Positions 17,430 through 27,677 of a stretch of DNA of 64,000 nucleotides are shown here, piece by piece. The DNA lies in contig JALCLX010000006.1 in the NCBI GenBank assembly GCA_022648165.1, forward strand, positions 62,001 through 126,000. Direction: 5' to 3'. How positions within the stretch are numbered: position 1 is the first letter of the stretch; each line of letters begins with the position of its first letter. The DNA is from Ancrocorticia sp. Its GTDB lineage: Bacteria; Actinomycetota; Actinomycetes; Actinomycetales; Actinomycetaceae. Below the pieces are notes generated by a model. That model was given only the letters and a program-made list of their open reading frames with translations, was not told the DNA's origin and did not search any database. The position numbers and the translations under genes are program-made.

Positions 17430-20400
17430 TGCTGCTCCTCTCCCATGCGCTCAGCGCCGCCCTCTTCTCGTCAGAATCCCGGGCCGTCCGGCGAGTATCT
17501 TCACCGGGAACCAACACCAGGCCGTCGCCCTTCTCCAGGCCCTCGATCTCTCCATGCCGGTCGATCTCTCCGCCCAATGAACGCAGAATCTCCAAAGAAA
17601 GCCCCACCACTGCGATGTACACGCCGGTATCGAAAACTAACGCAGTAGCGAAATGGACAGTTCCCAGCCAGGAGAGATTCACATCGAACACCGCCGTCTG
17701 CAGCGGAACACCACCGAAGAGCACAGGGGTGAGCCCCGCCATAACCGCGATGATGAGCCCACCGCCCATCAGCTGCGTGGGCAGCAGGGGCAATGCCGCT
17801 CCCAATTCGAAGCGCCCACCTGCGAGGTATCGCAATGCGAGTGCGATACCCGCCAACAGGCCACCGGCGAATCCTCCTCCGGGTTGATTATGCCCGGAAA
17901 ACAGGAAGAACAGCGAAACGGTAACGATCGAGTAAAACACGAGCCGCGTACCCACCGCTAAGATGACCGGACGGGATGCGACTCCTCGCTTCACCACACT
18001 AGCCAGCCAGCGGCTTGGCCCCACAGACTTCGCCTCACTGTGTGTGACGGGCTCGAGTGCGCGCTTTCCGTCTGTAGTGGTGACTAGGCGAACCCGCAAC
18101 GCCGATTCTGCGCGCCCCACCACATTGCGCAGCCTGTCCGTGCGGCCCTGTGAATCGCGCACAAAGAGTAGCGATGCGATGCCGATGGCGCACACCACCA
18201 GCACGGACGTCTCCCCCAACGTATCCCACGCCCTGATATCCACAAGCGTCACATTGACCACGTTGTGGCCATACCCAAACGTGTATGCCGAATCCGGGAA
18301 CAGTAGCGATATTGGATCCGCCTTGCGCGCACCGGCCGCAACTGCAGCGAGGCCAGAAATCATCACACCTGAAAGAATGGCTAGCGCAATACGCCATCCA
18401 CGCGAGCGTTTGAGCGGCCGGTTGGAGAAATACGGCGGCAGACGCCGTAGTACTAGTACGAACACCACCAGAGTCATCGTCTCGGACAGCACTTGGGTGA
18501 GTGCCAGATCGGGCGCCCCGTACAGTTCGTAGATCAGGGCCACGCCGTAACCGGTAACTCCCATCAACAGCACCGCTTTGAACCGATGGCGAGCACGGGC
18601 ACCCAAGATTGCCGCGATCACGGTCACTACCACCGTGGCGCCCTGGGCCCAGGAATCCCAGGCTCGCACGCCACTCGGTGCGTCCACACCGCCCAGATGA
18701 GCCGTGATACCAATTCCGGCCAAAGTGACAACGAACATCGTGGAGAGATATGCGGGTAACGAGCCACTCTGCGTTGCCCCCGTAACAATCCCGGAAAGGT
18801 TCTCAAGGCCACGCGTCATCGCCGCATACACCTCTTCGGCGCGCAATGGGAACGGTGCGAATGCCCGCCCCCGGCGTTGCAGCCCCGCGAAAACCGCAAA
18901 TCCGCATGCGAACACAGCCGCAGTGACCAGTAATGGCGCACCAAAACCGTGCCACACGCTCAAGTGCCCTGCGTGCCCCGGGTACGTGGCAGCATAACTT
19001 TCAATGATTGGGCTCCACCACGCAGAGAATATGCCAAGCACAAGTCCCAACACGGCGAGAATCCCTATCACGGCAGTGGCTACCCGGGATCTTCTCTCCG
19101 GTTCTAATGCAGCCACGCCCTTCTTTGACATGAAGGCACCCCACCAGAATCGTGCGGAATACGCCACAGTCAGCACCGCGCCCACCGCAATCGCAACCCA
19201 TATCACGGTGGCGCTCGCACCAGCCCCCATCAAATCCTGAAGGGCCGTCTCCTTCGCTACGAAACCCAGGAACGGGGGAAAGCCCATCATCGAGGCCGCC
19301 GCGAGTCCTGCTAGCACCGCAACCGCTGGCATCGCCCGGCCAACGCCGGAAAGTTCACGCAGGTCACGCGTGCCATACGCCACATCCACCACGCCAACGG
19401 TAAGGAATAATGCCGATTTGAACAGCGAATGTGCACACAACATCGCGAGCCCAGCTAATGCTACGCCCGCATTTCCATAGCCCACCAACAATGTGATGAG
19501 CCCCAACTGAGATACCGTTCCGAAGGCCAGAACGAGCTTCAGATCCGTTTGTTTGAGCGCCCTGTATCCTCCCAACACCATCGTTCCAATGCCGGCAGTT
19601 AACACCATGGCCCGCCATATGGGCATATCAGCAAATCCCGGAGCCAGGCGCGCAATGAGATATACGCCGGCCTTCACCATTGCCGCAGCGTGAAGATATG
19701 CGGAAACCGGCGTGGGCGCTGCCATCGCCGCAGGAAGCCAGAAGTGGAACGGGATCAGTGCAGACTTGGAGAATGCGCCGATCAGTATCAGTGCAATCGC
19801 AACAGCCAAAAGGCCTTTTTGGTTCGGTCCCAGCAGGCCGTCCTGCGCAGCGCGCACAATCCCGGAAAGCGAATACGATCCGCCTTCCACTTCGCCCACG
19901 ATCACGATCCCCGTCAGCATCGCAAGTCCGCCCGCAGTAGTCACCATGATCGCTTGCCGCGCCGCACGGCGGGATGAAACTCGGTCAGAATAATGGCCAA
20001 TCAGCAGGAAGGAGAAAACCGTGGTGAGTTCCCAGAACATGTACATAATCAGCGTAGAATCGCTGATCACAAGGCCTAACATGGCACCCGAAAACGCTAC
20101 GAAAACTCCCCCAAAGCGGCCCAGATGTGGCGCCGTCACGCTGAAGTATCGCGACGAATAGATCAGCACCAGCGCACCCACTCCGGTGACAATCAAACCC
20201 ATTACGGTAGCCAGGCCGTCCACGCGGATGTCGAAGCGCAAGCCCAACTGTGGAACCCACGCGAGCGCAAGCGTATAAACCTTGCCCGCGAAGGCTTCGG
20301 GCAGCCGCAGCACGAACCAGAGGAACGCGAGCGCCGGTATCAGGGACAATACCGCGAAACCCATGCGCCCCCGCCGCATTACCGCAGGCGCACACAATGC

Positions 20401-20433
20401 CCCAAAGATGTATAAGGGCATCAGTGCGAGCAT
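17422..20433 (-). CDS. mrpA: Mrp Na+/H+ antiporter subunit A fused to MrpB domain
   Basis: 1003 aa; GAGGAGTG precedes the ATG. Residues 1-650 form the NuoL-like antiporter module (SKSALIPFHFWLPAAMAAPT, HLHAAAMVKAGVYLIARLAP-type motif as AYLHAAAMVKAGVYLIARLA). Residues ~650-790 are the MrpA C-terminal part, and residues ~820-960 are an MnhB domain (VILAVGTRLVFYSIVTVSLF; FLFSGHNQPGGGFAGGLLAG). No separate mrpB exists, as in other actinobacteria. It heads the operon and serves Na+ or alkaline pH homeostasis. Confidence 0.95.
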   Translation of the reverse strand: MLALMPLYIFGALCAPAVMRRGRMGFAVLSLIPALAFLWFVLRLPEAFAGKVYTLALAWVPQLGLRFDIRVDGLATVMGLIVTGVGALVLIYSSRYFSVTAPHLGRFGGVFVAFSGAMLGLVISDSTLIMYMFWELTTVFSFLLIGHYSDRVSSRRAARQAIMVTTAGGLAMLTGIVIVGEVEGGSYSLSGIVRAAQDGLLGPNQKGLLAVAIALILIGAFSKSALIPFHFWLPAAMAAPTPVSAYLHAAAMVKAGVYLIARLAPGFADMPIWRAMVLTAGIGTMVLGGYRALKQTDLKLVLAFGTVSQLGLITLLVGYGNAGVALAGLAMLCAHSLFKSALFLTVGVVDVAYGTRDLRELSGVGRAMPAVAVLAGLAAASMMGFPPFLGFVAKETALQDLMGAGASATVIWVAIAVGAVLTVAYSARFWWGAFMSKKGVAALEPERRSRVATAVIGILAVLGLVLGIFSAWWSPIIESYAATYPGHAGHLSVWHGFGAPLLVTAAVFACGFAVFAGLQRRGRAFAPFPLRAEEVYAAMTRGLENLSGIVTGATQSGSLPAYLSTMFVVTLAGIGITAHLGGVDAPSGVRAWDSWAQGATVVVTVIAAILGARARHRFKAVLLMGVTGYGVALIYELYGAPDLALTQVLSETMTLVVFVLVLRRLPPYFSNRPLKRSRGWRIALAILSGVMISGLAAVAAGARKADPISLLFPDSAYTFGYGHNVVNVTLVDIRAWDTLGETSVLVVCAIGIASLLFVRDSQGRTDRLRNVVGRAESALRVRLVTTTDGKRALEPVTHSEAKSVGPSRWLASVVKRGVASRPVILAVGTRLVFYSIVTVSLFFLFSGHNQPGGGFAGGLLAGIALALRYLAGGRFELGAALPLLPTQLMGGGLIIAVMAGLTPVLFGGVPLQTAVFDVNLSWLGTVHFATALVFDTGVYIAVVGLSLEILRSLGGEIDRHGEIEGLEKGDGLVLVPGEDTRRTARDSDEKRAALSAWERSSSD

Positions 20434-20628
20434 CGATCACTCCTCACAAGGGGTGGGCGCGGTCAGTAGGGGGTGCATCTCCTTCACCATGCTCCAGGCT
20501 TTGGCTCGAAGCGGCGCTACCACTTCTGAAAAGCCGGAGATCAAAGGAACAGGCTTATTCTACCAGGCTGGTTCACCCGCGGGCGCCCCGCGCGCCGGAT
20601 GGCACTTACCGCGTAATCGGTCCGCTGC

Positions 20629-21225
20629 CTATTCCGGCAAGGGATCAGAACCGACATCGATCCGGTGGAAGTTCAAGAACGATCGCGACGCTGTGGGCCC
20701 GCGTTGGCCTTGATAGCGCGATCCTGAGGCGCCATGGCCATAAGGCCTTTCGGCCGGTGACGACAGTTCAAAAAAGCACAGCTGCCCCACCTTCATGCCC
20801 GGGAACAGCTTGATCGGCAGCGTTGCCGTATTCGAAAGTTCCAACGTGACGTGCCCGGAAAAACCCGGATCAATGAAACCGGCAGTGGAATGCGTCAACA
20901 ATCCCAGCCTTCCCAAGGAGGACTTGCCTTCCAAGCGGGCGGCGACGTCGTCACCCAAAGAAACGGTTTCAAACGTGGAGCCCAGAACGAATTCACCCGG
21001 ATGCAGCACGAATGATCCTTCTGCAGACACATCCACCAAATGGGTCAATTCCGGCTGATCTGCCGAAGGATCGATCACGGGATACTTGTGGTTATCAAAC
21101 AGGCGGAAAAATCGGTCTAGGTGGATGTCGATTGAGGACGGTTGGATCATCGCCGCGTCCCACGGATCCATCACAATCTTTCCAGCGGCAACATATGCGC
21201 GGATATCACGATCAGAAAGAAGCAC
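20629..21225 (-). CDS. dcd: dCTP deaminase (probably bifunctional dCTP deaminase/dUTPase)
   Basis: 198 aa from GTG 21225 ([20 protein letters not shown]), where family members begin; an upstream in-frame GTG at 21261 adds 12 residues. Conserved parts are [40 protein letters not shown] (with catalytic Glu/Ser region) and [13 protein letters not shown]. The HSTAG motif matches the bifunctional actinobacterial enzymes that take dCTP to dUMP. The C-terminus [13 protein letters not shown] is typical. It supplies dUMP for dTMP synthesis. Confidence 0.93.
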   Translation of the reverse strand: MLLSDRDIRAYVAAGKIVMDPWDAAMIQPSSIDIHLDRFFRLFDNHKYPVIDPSADQPELTHLVDVSAEGSFVLHPGEFVLGSTFETVSLGDDVAARLEGKSSLGRLGLLTHSTAGFIDPGFSGHVTLELSNTATLPIKLFPGMKVGQLCFFELSSPAERPYGHGASGSRYQGQRGPTASRSFLNFHRIDVGSDPLPE

Positions 21226-21337
21226 GTCTCCGATTGTCGCAGTTTTCGGGGAGGCGCGCACCCTTCGCCGTTATTGAGCGCATTCTGTTTCTGAGCGCTC
21301 CTCGCGATTCGTCCGCGATCGCGGCACACTTAGAAGT

Positions 21338-22423
21338 ATGGAAAATGGCTCGGTTTGGTTTCGCGACGACGTCCTCACACTTCCGTCATATGTACCCGGA
21401 AAGAAGGGACTGGACCCAGATACCATCAAACTCGCATCCAACGAGACGCCTTTCCCTACGCTACCCCAGATTCAGGCCGTCATTAGCGCCGCCGCCGGGG
21501 ATCTGAATCGCTACCCCGATATGGGGGCCACAGATTTGATCTCCGCGATTGCGCAGTTCCACGAATGGCCTGACAGCGGGATTGTGGTGGGCAATGGTTC
21601 CACCGCGCTTATCGAAAAGATCCTCCAGGCCGTTGTCACGCCCGGAAGCGAAGTAGTGATCCCCTGGCGTTCATTCGAGGCGTACCCCATCGCGATTCAG
21701 GCAGCCGGCGGAATTGCCGTCAAGGTTCCACTCACGCCTGATGGCCGCCATGACTTGCGCGCAATGGCGCAGGCAATCACACAGAACACCCGCGCAGTGA
21801 TGCTGTGTTCACCTAACAATCCCACCGGGCCTGCGTTGACGCATTCGGAAGTCGCAGCTTTCCTCAATGAGGTTCCCACAACGATCCCGGTTGTGCTCGA
21901 TGAGGCATATATCGATTTCGTGGAGATGGAAGATCCGGTCAATTCCCCGGTCTTGCTACGCGACCATGACAATTTAATCGCGCTGCGGACGTTCTCCAAG
22001 GCGTACGGACTGGCAGGTTTGCGCTGCGGTTATGGCCTCACCAGCGCACCCATGGCCTCCGGCCTGCGCGCGATTGCCACACCTTTCGGCGTCAACGCAC
22101 TCGCTCAAGCGGCCGCATGTGCCGCACTTCGCTCGCAACCCCAAGTTCGCGCGCAAGTGGAAACCATCAAGGAAGAACGCTCCAAACTGTTCGCCGCACT
22201 CGCCGCACAGGGGTGGCAGGTGCCAGAATCGCAGGCCAATTTTGTCTGGTTCGGATTCGGCGAACGGAGCCTTGAGTTCGAAGAACTGGGCGCTGCCGAA
22301 GGAATAACGGTGCGGCGCTATGGTGACGACGGCGTCCGCGTCAGTATCGCCGAACCGCGTGGGTCTTTGCGTTTGCTCCGCGCATTAGAAAACTTCCGCT
22401 CCAGCCAGAAGTATCAAAGCTGA
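21338..22423 (+). CDS. Histidinol-phosphate/aromatic aminotransferase (HisC family)
   Basis: 361 aa, fold type I PLP enzyme. It shows LASNETPFPTLPQI and GNGSTALIEKILQAV in the N-terminal part, SPNNPTGPALTHSEVA, the Asp/Tyr pair in VVLDEAYIDFVEM and the PLP lysine in TFSKAYGLAGLRCGYG. The family includes histidinol-phosphate and phenylalanine (Pat) aminotransferases; no his genes flank it, so an aromatic aminotransferase role is equally likely. It stands alone, divergent from dcd, and its 3' end overlaps the convergent YwiC-like gene by 39 bp. Confidence 0.88.
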   Translation: MENGSVWFRDDVLTLPSYVPGKKGLDPDTIKLASNETPFPTLPQIQAVISAAAGDLNRYPDMGATDLISAIAQFHEWPDSGIVVGNGSTALIEKILQAVVTPGSEVVIPWRSFEAYPIAIQAAGGIAVKVPLTPDGRHDLRAMAQAITQNTRAVMLCSPNNPTGPALTHSEVAAFLNEVPTTIPVVLDEAYIDFVEMEDPVNSPVLLRDHDNLIALRTFSKAYGLAGLRCGYGLTSAPMASGLRAIATPFGVNALAQAAACAALRSQPQVRAQVETIKEERSKLFAALAAQGWQVPESQANFVWFGFGERSLEFEELGAAEGITVRRYGDDGVRVSIAEPRGSLRLLRALENFRSSQKYQS

Positions 22424-23176
22424 GATCACTAACTCGCCCACACCGATGGCCGCAACGGGCACTTTCGCGTGCCGGCCTATCAGCGGAACGGCGATGGCGC
22501 GCACGAAAATTACCAGCCATACTGCGGCAAATCCCCATGACACGGCGCCGTGTGCAGCGCACACCACCGCTGCCGCGCACCACGCTGCGTGCCACACGAT
22601 CGAGATCCACAAGTACGTATCAGACCGGCGTTCACGAATGTTCGTCTTGACGTAGAACACAGTGCCGCCGAAGTATCCGAACAAGAAACCAGTCAGAATC
22701 CAGATGAACGGACTGGCGGCAATTCCAGCTGTGCCTGCGCTCCCCACATCCCATACCACGGGCAGCATCAGGCTGGCTGCCAAAGTTGTGTCTAAGCCAG
22801 AGGCCAGCGCGCGGTCCTTCCGCTTCCATGCCGCCCAAGCCGCATATGCGATCAGCGGCAGAAATAGCGGCACCCAGCGCCACGCATATGGCGCGGTAAT
22901 CCACACAGCCACACCACATACCGCAGCGGTAATCCCATACGCAATAACGGGCCGCAGGTACTTCTTTTTGCCGTGGGAACGCAGCCACAAAGTAGCCGCA
23001 TAGAAGAAGAAATACCCGATCCACCATGTGGCGAGCAGCGGGACATGCGCTGCTACGAATCCACCGCGGATCACGCCCAACAGTGGCGGCACCACTATCA
23101 TCGCCCACGCACCGTGGTACATCGGGATCCATCCCGTGCGAGCGAGGCGCCTACCCGGCACTTTGGGTTCCACCAT
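22385..23176 (-). CDS. YwiC-like membrane protein
   Basis: 263 aa from ATG 23176. About eight hydrophobic segments are present. The N-terminal WIPMYHGAWAMIVVPPLLGV and LRSHGKKKYLRPVIAYGITA match the YwiC-like family, whose function is unknown. The ATG overlaps by one base a TGA at 23176-23178 that would end the upstream gene in its corrected frame (TGATG), so the pair is probably translationally coupled. Confidence 0.8.
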   Translation of the reverse strand: MVEPKVPGRRLARTGWIPMYHGAWAMIVVPPLLGVIRGGFVAAHVPLLATWWIGYFFFYAATLWLRSHGKKKYLRPVIAYGITAAVCGVAVWITAPYAWRWVPLFLPLIAYAAWAAWKRKDRALASGLDTTLAASLMLPVVWDVGSAGTAGIAASPFIWILTGFLFGYFGGTVFYVKTNIRERRSDTYLWISIVWHAAWCAAAVVCAAHGAVSWGFAAVWLVIFVRAIAVPLIGRHAKVPVAAIGVGELVISALILLAGAEVF

Positions 23177-24116
23177 CAAAAGGTGGTGCCGGCGGAGCGC
23201 TTGAGCGAGAATCCATGCCCTGAAAGCTCACTCCAGCATTCCACACCCTGCGTGTCATCCACCGTGCACGCAAACCCATTCGCCGCCACGGAGGAACCGT
23301 ATTCGTATGCGTCGCCGCATTCACTTCGCTCTTGCAATCGGCCGCTGTTTCTCCAGCCAAATCCACCGTGTATGTTGCCGTATAACCCTCACAGCCCTCC
23401 GGCGACGCATACGAATACGCGTAGATCGAACACGAGATGCTCGTATCGCCTATCTGGCACCGTATGTTATTCGATGGCGATGCGAATTCTTTCGTATCAA
23501 CCGCACCGTCCGGTGCCGCCTTCGCCAGTGAGAACCACTCGCGGCTCGTGACAAGCTCGTATATTGCGGTTGGGAATTTCTGCGTTGGCTTGCTCAGGCC
23601 TTCATAGAGTTCCACGGTGGAGTCCGCGCCACACTGCTTACTGAGCGCTGTCAGCGCACTGGACACGGCGGCGACATCGCCGTCCCCACCTTCAGAGCTT
23701 TCGGCGAACGTTTCGATCGTCGTAATCGCACCAGAAATATCTGAGCAGGTGGGATTATCCGTCAGCTTAGAAAGCGCCGAACGCAATTCGGCTGTGGCGG
23801 TTTCCGTGGGGGAAGCCTGTGCCGAGGATGAGGTGCTTGGATATGGCGCCGGCGTCGCCCTTCCAAATTGACCGCCCGTCGCAATTATCTTCACGTACAC
23901 GATCAACATGATGACGGCCAGAAGCACCAAACTTGCAAAGATGAGGAAGTACAACGGTTTGCGGTCGTCTTTGGTGCCTAGAAGATCGCTTTCCGCAGTG
24001 ATTCCTGAGCCGAAATAATCTTCCTCAGACTGCACTCGTTCAAAACCGTGAAAGATACCACTGTCCGGATCCGTTCGGCGATCGGTCGGATAATCGTTCT
24101 TAGTCGGTTCAGACAT
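23151..24116 (-). CDS. Membrane-anchored hypothetical protein, apparently frameshifted near its 3' end
   Basis: Uninterrupted frame of 321 aa. A polar N-terminal cytoplasmic part (~60 aa) is followed by one membrane segment (LIFASLVLLAVIMLIVYVKI), a Ser/Thr-rich linker and an extracytoplasmic Cys-containing domain (NNIRCQIGDTSISCSIYAYS). After about residue 267 the frame becomes Arg/Pro-rich and unlike a domain. In the -1 frame from about 23325 the sequence reads CGDAYEYGSSVAANGFACTV, then GVECWSELSGHGFSLKRSAG and stops at 23176, giving Cys pairs and the GHGFSL ending seen in actinobacterial exported proteins. A one-base deletion (real or a sequence error) is the simplest reading. Confidence 0.65.
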   Translation of the reverse strand: MSEPTKNDYPTDRRTDPDSGIFHGFERVQSEEDYFGSGITAESDLLGTKDDRKPLYFLIFASLVLLAVIMLIVYVKIIATGGQFGRATPAPYPSTSSSAQASPTETATAELRSALSKLTDNPTCSDISGAITTIETFAESSEGGDGDVAAVSSALTALSKQCGADSTVELYEGLSKPTQKFPTAIYELVTSREWFSLAKAAPDGAVDTKEFASPSNNIRCQIGDTSISCSIYAYSYASPEGCEGYTATYTVDLAGETAADCKSEVNAATHTNTVPPWRRMGLRARWMTRRVWNAGVSFQGMDSRSSAPPAPPFDGGTQSAG

Positions 24117-24296
24117 GTCACCCCGCCGGATATCTCACGCCTTGCGGCGCTCTCGAAAACAATCAGTATCGAACACGCTAGCTCATTGGGAACTCGATCC
24201 TCCACCACGTTCAGGCGTTCCCTGCGAATAGCAACCAAAGTGTTATGAATCCGGGGAAAACGTGTGGTCCGGCTCTCACATTTGGCGCCGGGGCGG

Positions 24297-24302
24297 TATG
24301 AT
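24297..24302 (+). promoter_or_regulatory. Putative -10 element of the cellobiose phosphorylase gene
   Basis: TATGAT at 24297-24302 with no clear -35 partner (CTCACA 16 bp upstream). Transcription would begin near 24309, just before the CebR-type operator, so a bound repressor would block initiation or early elongation. Confidence 0.45.
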
Positions 24303-24313
24303 CGTTACAGTTA

Positions 24314-24327
24314 TGGGAGCGCTCCCA
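24314..24327. promoter_or_regulatory. CebR-type operator
   Basis: Perfect 14-bp palindrome TGGGAGCGCTCCCA, identical to the CebR box described in Streptomyces and Thermobifida for cellobiose-responsive LacI-family repression. It lies 48 bp before the cellobiose phosphorylase start. No cebR gene is present in the window, so the regulator must be encoded elsewhere. Confidence 0.9.
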
Positions 24328-24374
24328 CGACATTCGCAACCCCAGTGAGATGGAACCACGAGGAAGGCACAACG

Positions 24375-26840
24375 ATGAGGTTCGGCCACTTTGACGATGA
24401 CGCACGCGAATATGTCATCGAAACCCCCGCGACCCCTTACCCATGGATCAATTACCTCGGCTCACAAGATTTTTTTAGCATCATTTCTCACACGGGCGGA
24501 GGCTACTGTTTTTATCGCGACGCCAAAATGCGCCGGCTTTTGCGGTACCGCTACAACAACGTTCCCGTTGATGCTGGTGGCCGCATTTTTTCCATCAATG
24601 ACGCGGGCGACGTGTGGAGCCCGCAGTTCTTCCCTTACAAGAAAAAGCTGGACTCATTCGAGACGCGGCATGGCCTGGGCTACACCCGCATCACTGGGAA
24701 GCGCGGCGGTATTCGCGCCTCAATCCTCTTCTTTGTACCGCTTGACGCCAACGCCGAGATCCATATGGTGACACTCAGTAACGAATCGGATCGTGTCAAA
24801 GATGTGACTCTGTTCAGCTTCGTGGAGTTTTCCTTGTGGAATGCGGAAGACGATCAGACGAATTACCAGCGCGGGCTCTCTCTGGCGGAAGTCGAAGTGG
24901 AGCAATCCGCGATCTATCACAAAACGGAGTTCCGGGAACGGCGGAATCACTATGCCGTGTACGCCTGCAACGAACCGATTGCCGGATTCGATACTGATCG
25001 AGATACGTTCCTAGGCGCGTACAACGGCTGGTCCGAAGCCGAAGTCCCGCATCGTGGCACATCGCAGAACTCGATGGCGTCTGGATGGTACCCCATCGGA
25101 TCACATTCGCTGCGCATCCACCTGGAACCCGGAGAAAGCAAGCGGGTTGTTTTCACACTCGGATACGTGGAGACGCCACCGGAGGATAAATGGGAGGCGC
25201 CACACGTCATCAACAAGAAGCCGGCACACGCTCTACTGCAACGATTCGATACGCCGGAGAAGGTCGATACGGAATTCGCACAGCTCAACGGCTATTGGGA
25301 TCGCCTGCTGAGCACATACACAGTGAAATCGGGCAATGACAAACTCGATCGGATGGTCAACATCTGGAACCAATACCAGTGCATGGTGACCTATAACATG
25401 TCGCGTTCAGCGAGCTATTTCGAAACGGGCATCGGCCGCGGCATGGGTTTCCGCGATTCGAATCAGGACCTGCTGGGATTCGTTCACTTGGTCCCCGAAC
25501 GCGCACGAGAGCGCATCCTGGACATCGCTGCTACCCAGATGGCAGACGGCTCCGCCTACCACCAGTATCAGCCACTGACGAAGCGCGGAAACAACGCGAT
25601 CGGATCCGGGTTCAATGACGATCCCCTCTGGCTCATCTCCGGAGTCGCTGCATACATCAAAGAGACCGGCGACGAGGAAATACTCGATGTGCCCGTACCG
25701 TTTAACAACGATCCCACCACTGCTGTTCCGCTCATTGACCACCTCAAACGCTCCTTCGATTTCACGATGAACCACCGCGGGCCACATGGGCTTCCGCTCA
25801 TCGGACGCGCCGATTGGAACGATTGCCTGAATCTAAATGTGCTTCCTACGGAACCCGGAGAATCCTTTCAAACGGCCCCTAACCGCCCCAACAGCAATGC
25901 CGAATCCGTGTTCATCGCAGGCATGTTCGCAGCGATCGTGCCCGACTACGTTGAGATGCTGCGCCGGCACGGTGACGTAGCGGAGGCCAGGCGCGCAAAA
26001 CAAGCGCTGGCTGCGATGTCCGAGGCGGTTATGACGTACGGCTGGGACGGTGAATGGTTCCTCCGCGCCTACGACGCAGTGGGTAATCCGATTGGAAGCT
26101 CCTGCAATGCCGAAGGCCAGATTTGGATCGAACCGCAGGGCTTCTGCGTGATGGGCGGGCTGGGTATCAAGAACGGCCGCGCGGAGAAGGCCCTCGAATC
26201 CGTCCACGAGCGCCTCAACACGCCGCACGGTTCCGTTCTGCTGGATCCGCCATTCAGCCACTACTATCCGGAATACGGCGAAATCAGCACATATCCAGAA
26301 GGATATAAGGAAAATGGTGGGATCTTCTGCCACAACAATCCGTGGATCATCATCGCAGAAACGGTAGTAGGTCACCCCGAACGCGCATGGGAATATTACA
26401 AGCAAATCGCCCCGGCCTTCCGCGAAGACATCTCCGAGATCCACAGGCTGGAACCCTACGCATATGCGCAGATGATCGCTGGCAAGGCGGCGAAGAAATT
26501 CGGTGAAGCCAAGAATTCATGGCTCACGGGAACCGCCTCATGGAACTTCGTTGCGGTATCGCAATACCTCCTCGGGGTTCGGCCTTCTTTCGACGGCCTG
26601 ATCGTAGAGCCCTGTATCGGTGCGGAGGTTGGCGAATACACCGTCCATCGCACAATACGCGGCGCGGATTACATTATTCACGTGAACAAAACGGGTACAA
26701 AAGGCGGAAAACTCACTGTCGACGGCGCCGCCGTCGCCGGAAACACCGTTCCATATGCGGCCCCGGGCTCGGTTGTCCATGTGGAGGTCACCGATCCACC
26801 AATTCTTGGAGCGGGCGACGGGAGTCGAACCCGCCTCTGA
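24375..26840 (+). CDS. Cellobiose phosphorylase (GH94)
   Basis: 821 aa from ATG 24375 (GAGGAAGG before it; [20 protein letters not shown]). It follows the Cellulomonas cellobiose phosphorylase closely through [40 protein letters not shown] and [13 protein letters not shown], which holds the catalytic Asp. The enzyme converts cellobiose and phosphate to glucose 1-phosphate and glucose in the cytoplasm. A CebR operator upstream supports the substrate. The protein runs 10-15 residues past the usual end: the last codons ([10 protein letters not shown]) are read from the antisense strand of the convergent tRNA-Gly gene. An in-frame start at 24264 precedes the promoter region and is rejected. Confidence 0.95.
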   Translation: MRFGHFDDDAREYVIETPATPYPWINYLGSQDFFSIISHTGGGYCFYRDAKMRRLLRYRYNNVPVDAGGRIFSINDAGDVWSPQFFPYKKKLDSFETRHGLGYTRITGKRGGIRASILFFVPLDANAEIHMVTLSNESDRVKDVTLFSFVEFSLWNAEDDQTNYQRGLSLAEVEVEQSAIYHKTEFRERRNHYAVYACNEPIAGFDTDRDTFLGAYNGWSEAEVPHRGTSQNSMASGWYPIGSHSLRIHLEPGESKRVVFTLGYVETPPEDKWEAPHVINKKPAHALLQRFDTPEKVDTEFAQLNGYWDRLLSTYTVKSGNDKLDRMVNIWNQYQCMVTYNMSRSASYFETGIGRGMGFRDSNQDLLGFVHLVPERARERILDIAATQMADGSAYHQYQPLTKRGNNAIGSGFNDDPLWLISGVAAYIKETGDEEILDVPVPFNNDPTTAVPLIDHLKRSFDFTMNHRGPHGLPLIGRADWNDCLNLNVLPTEPGESFQTAPNRPNSNAESVFIAGMFAAIVPDYVEMLRRHGDVAEARRAKQALAAMSEAVMTYGWDGEWFLRAYDAVGNPIGSSCNAEGQIWIEPQGFCVMGGLGIKNGRAEKALESVHERLNTPHGSVLLDPPFSHYYPEYGEISTYPEGYKENGGIFCHNNPWIIIAETVVGHPERAWEYYKQIAPAFREDISEIHRLEPYAYAQMIAGKAAKKFGEAKNSWLTGTASWNFVAVSQYLLGVRPSFDGLIVEPCIGAEVGEYTVHRTIRGADYIIHVNKTGTKGGKLTVDGAAVAGNTVPYAAPGSVVHVEVTDPPILGAGDGSRTRL

Positions 26841-26880
26841 AGCTTGGGAAGCTTCCATTCTACCGATGAACTACGCCCGC
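26807..26880 (-). tRNA. tRNA-Gly (CCC)
   Basis: On the minus strand the acceptor arm GCGGGCG pairs with CGCCCGC, followed by TCCA (CCA encoded). The anticodon arm is GAAGC-TTCCCAA-GCTTC, so the anticodon is CCC. The T arm is GGCGGGTTCGACTCCCG-like. The 3' 34 bases overlap the coding end of the cellobiose phosphorylase gene on the other strand. The 26881-27038 stretch after it holds no gene. Confidence 0.95.
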
Positions 26881-27038
26881 ATGACGCGAGCTCTACCTTA
26901 CCAATCCTCGCCGCCTCGCGCCAAAACCGCACCGTTGCCGGGCGAATGCCATTATCAAACGGAACGGCCCGCATGTCATGCCTCTCAGATTTCTCTATGT
27001 CCCGCATTTCGCTTCACGTGCGCTGGTAGATTGAAACC

Positions 27039-27677
27039 ATGCGTATTCAGGTCATCGACCATCCCCTGGTATCCCATAAGCTATCCCTTCTCCGCGACGA
27101 AAAAACACCGTCGCCCGTCTTTCGCCAGCTCGTTGATGAACTGGTGACGCTCCTCGCCTACGAGGCCACCCGCGACGTCGCCACGTGTGAAGTCGAGGTC
27201 ACAACGCCGTTGACCACAACCAAAGCCCGCAAACTTGCGCTTCCGCAGCCGATCGTTGTGCCAATTTTGCGGGCCGGGCTTGGGATGCTTGAAGGCATGG
27301 CGAAGCTCTTGCCATCGGCCGAAATTGGTTTCCTTGGCATGAAGCGCGATGAACAAACACTCGAAGCCATCACATACGCCAACCGTTTACCTGAAGATCT
27401 TTCTGGACGGCAGTGCTACGTGCTCGATCCCATGCTAGCCACCGGCCATACGCTCATCGCTTCTGTGGACTACCTACTGGAACGCGGTGCCCGCGACGTG
27501 ACGTGCGTGTGCATCATTGCCGCTCCCGAGGGCCTGGAGAACTTCCAAGAAGCAATCGGCAATCGCGCCGACGTCAAAATCGTCGTTGCCGCCGTCGACG
27601 ATCACCTCAACGAGAACGGGTACATCGTTCCCGGCTTAGGCGATGCCGGCGACCGCCTCTACGGCGTCATCGACTAG
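27039..27677 (+). CDS. upp: Uracil phosphoribosyltransferase
   Basis: 212 aa, full family length. It shows [20 protein letters not shown], the PRPP-binding loop [20 protein letters not shown] and the uracil-site end [18 protein letters not shown]. It salvages uracil with PRPP to UMP. No Shine-Dalgarno sequence is evident before ATG 27039. It is a single gene downstream of tRNA-Gly on the opposite strand. Confidence 0.97.
   Translation: MRIQVIDHPLVSHKLSLLRDEKTPSPVFRQLVDELVTLLAYEATRDVATCEVEVTTPLTTTKARKLALPQPIVVPILRAGLGMLEGMAKLLPSAEIGFLGMKRDEQTLEAITYANRLPEDLSGRQCYVLDPMLATGHTLIASVDYLLERGARDVTCVCIIAAPEGLENFQEAIGNRADVKIVVAAVDDHLNENGYIVPGLGDAGDRLYGVID

Noticed and set aside
20434-20628. Possible small gene between mrpA and dcd
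   Set aside because: Plus-strand frames here run antisense into mrpA and dcd; no start with a ribosome site was found. It is probably the mrp promoter region.
23221-23340. Programmed -1 frameshift signal in the membrane-anchored gene
   Set aside because: No X-XXY-YYZ heptamer and no downstream pseudoknot seen; a simple base deletion explains it.
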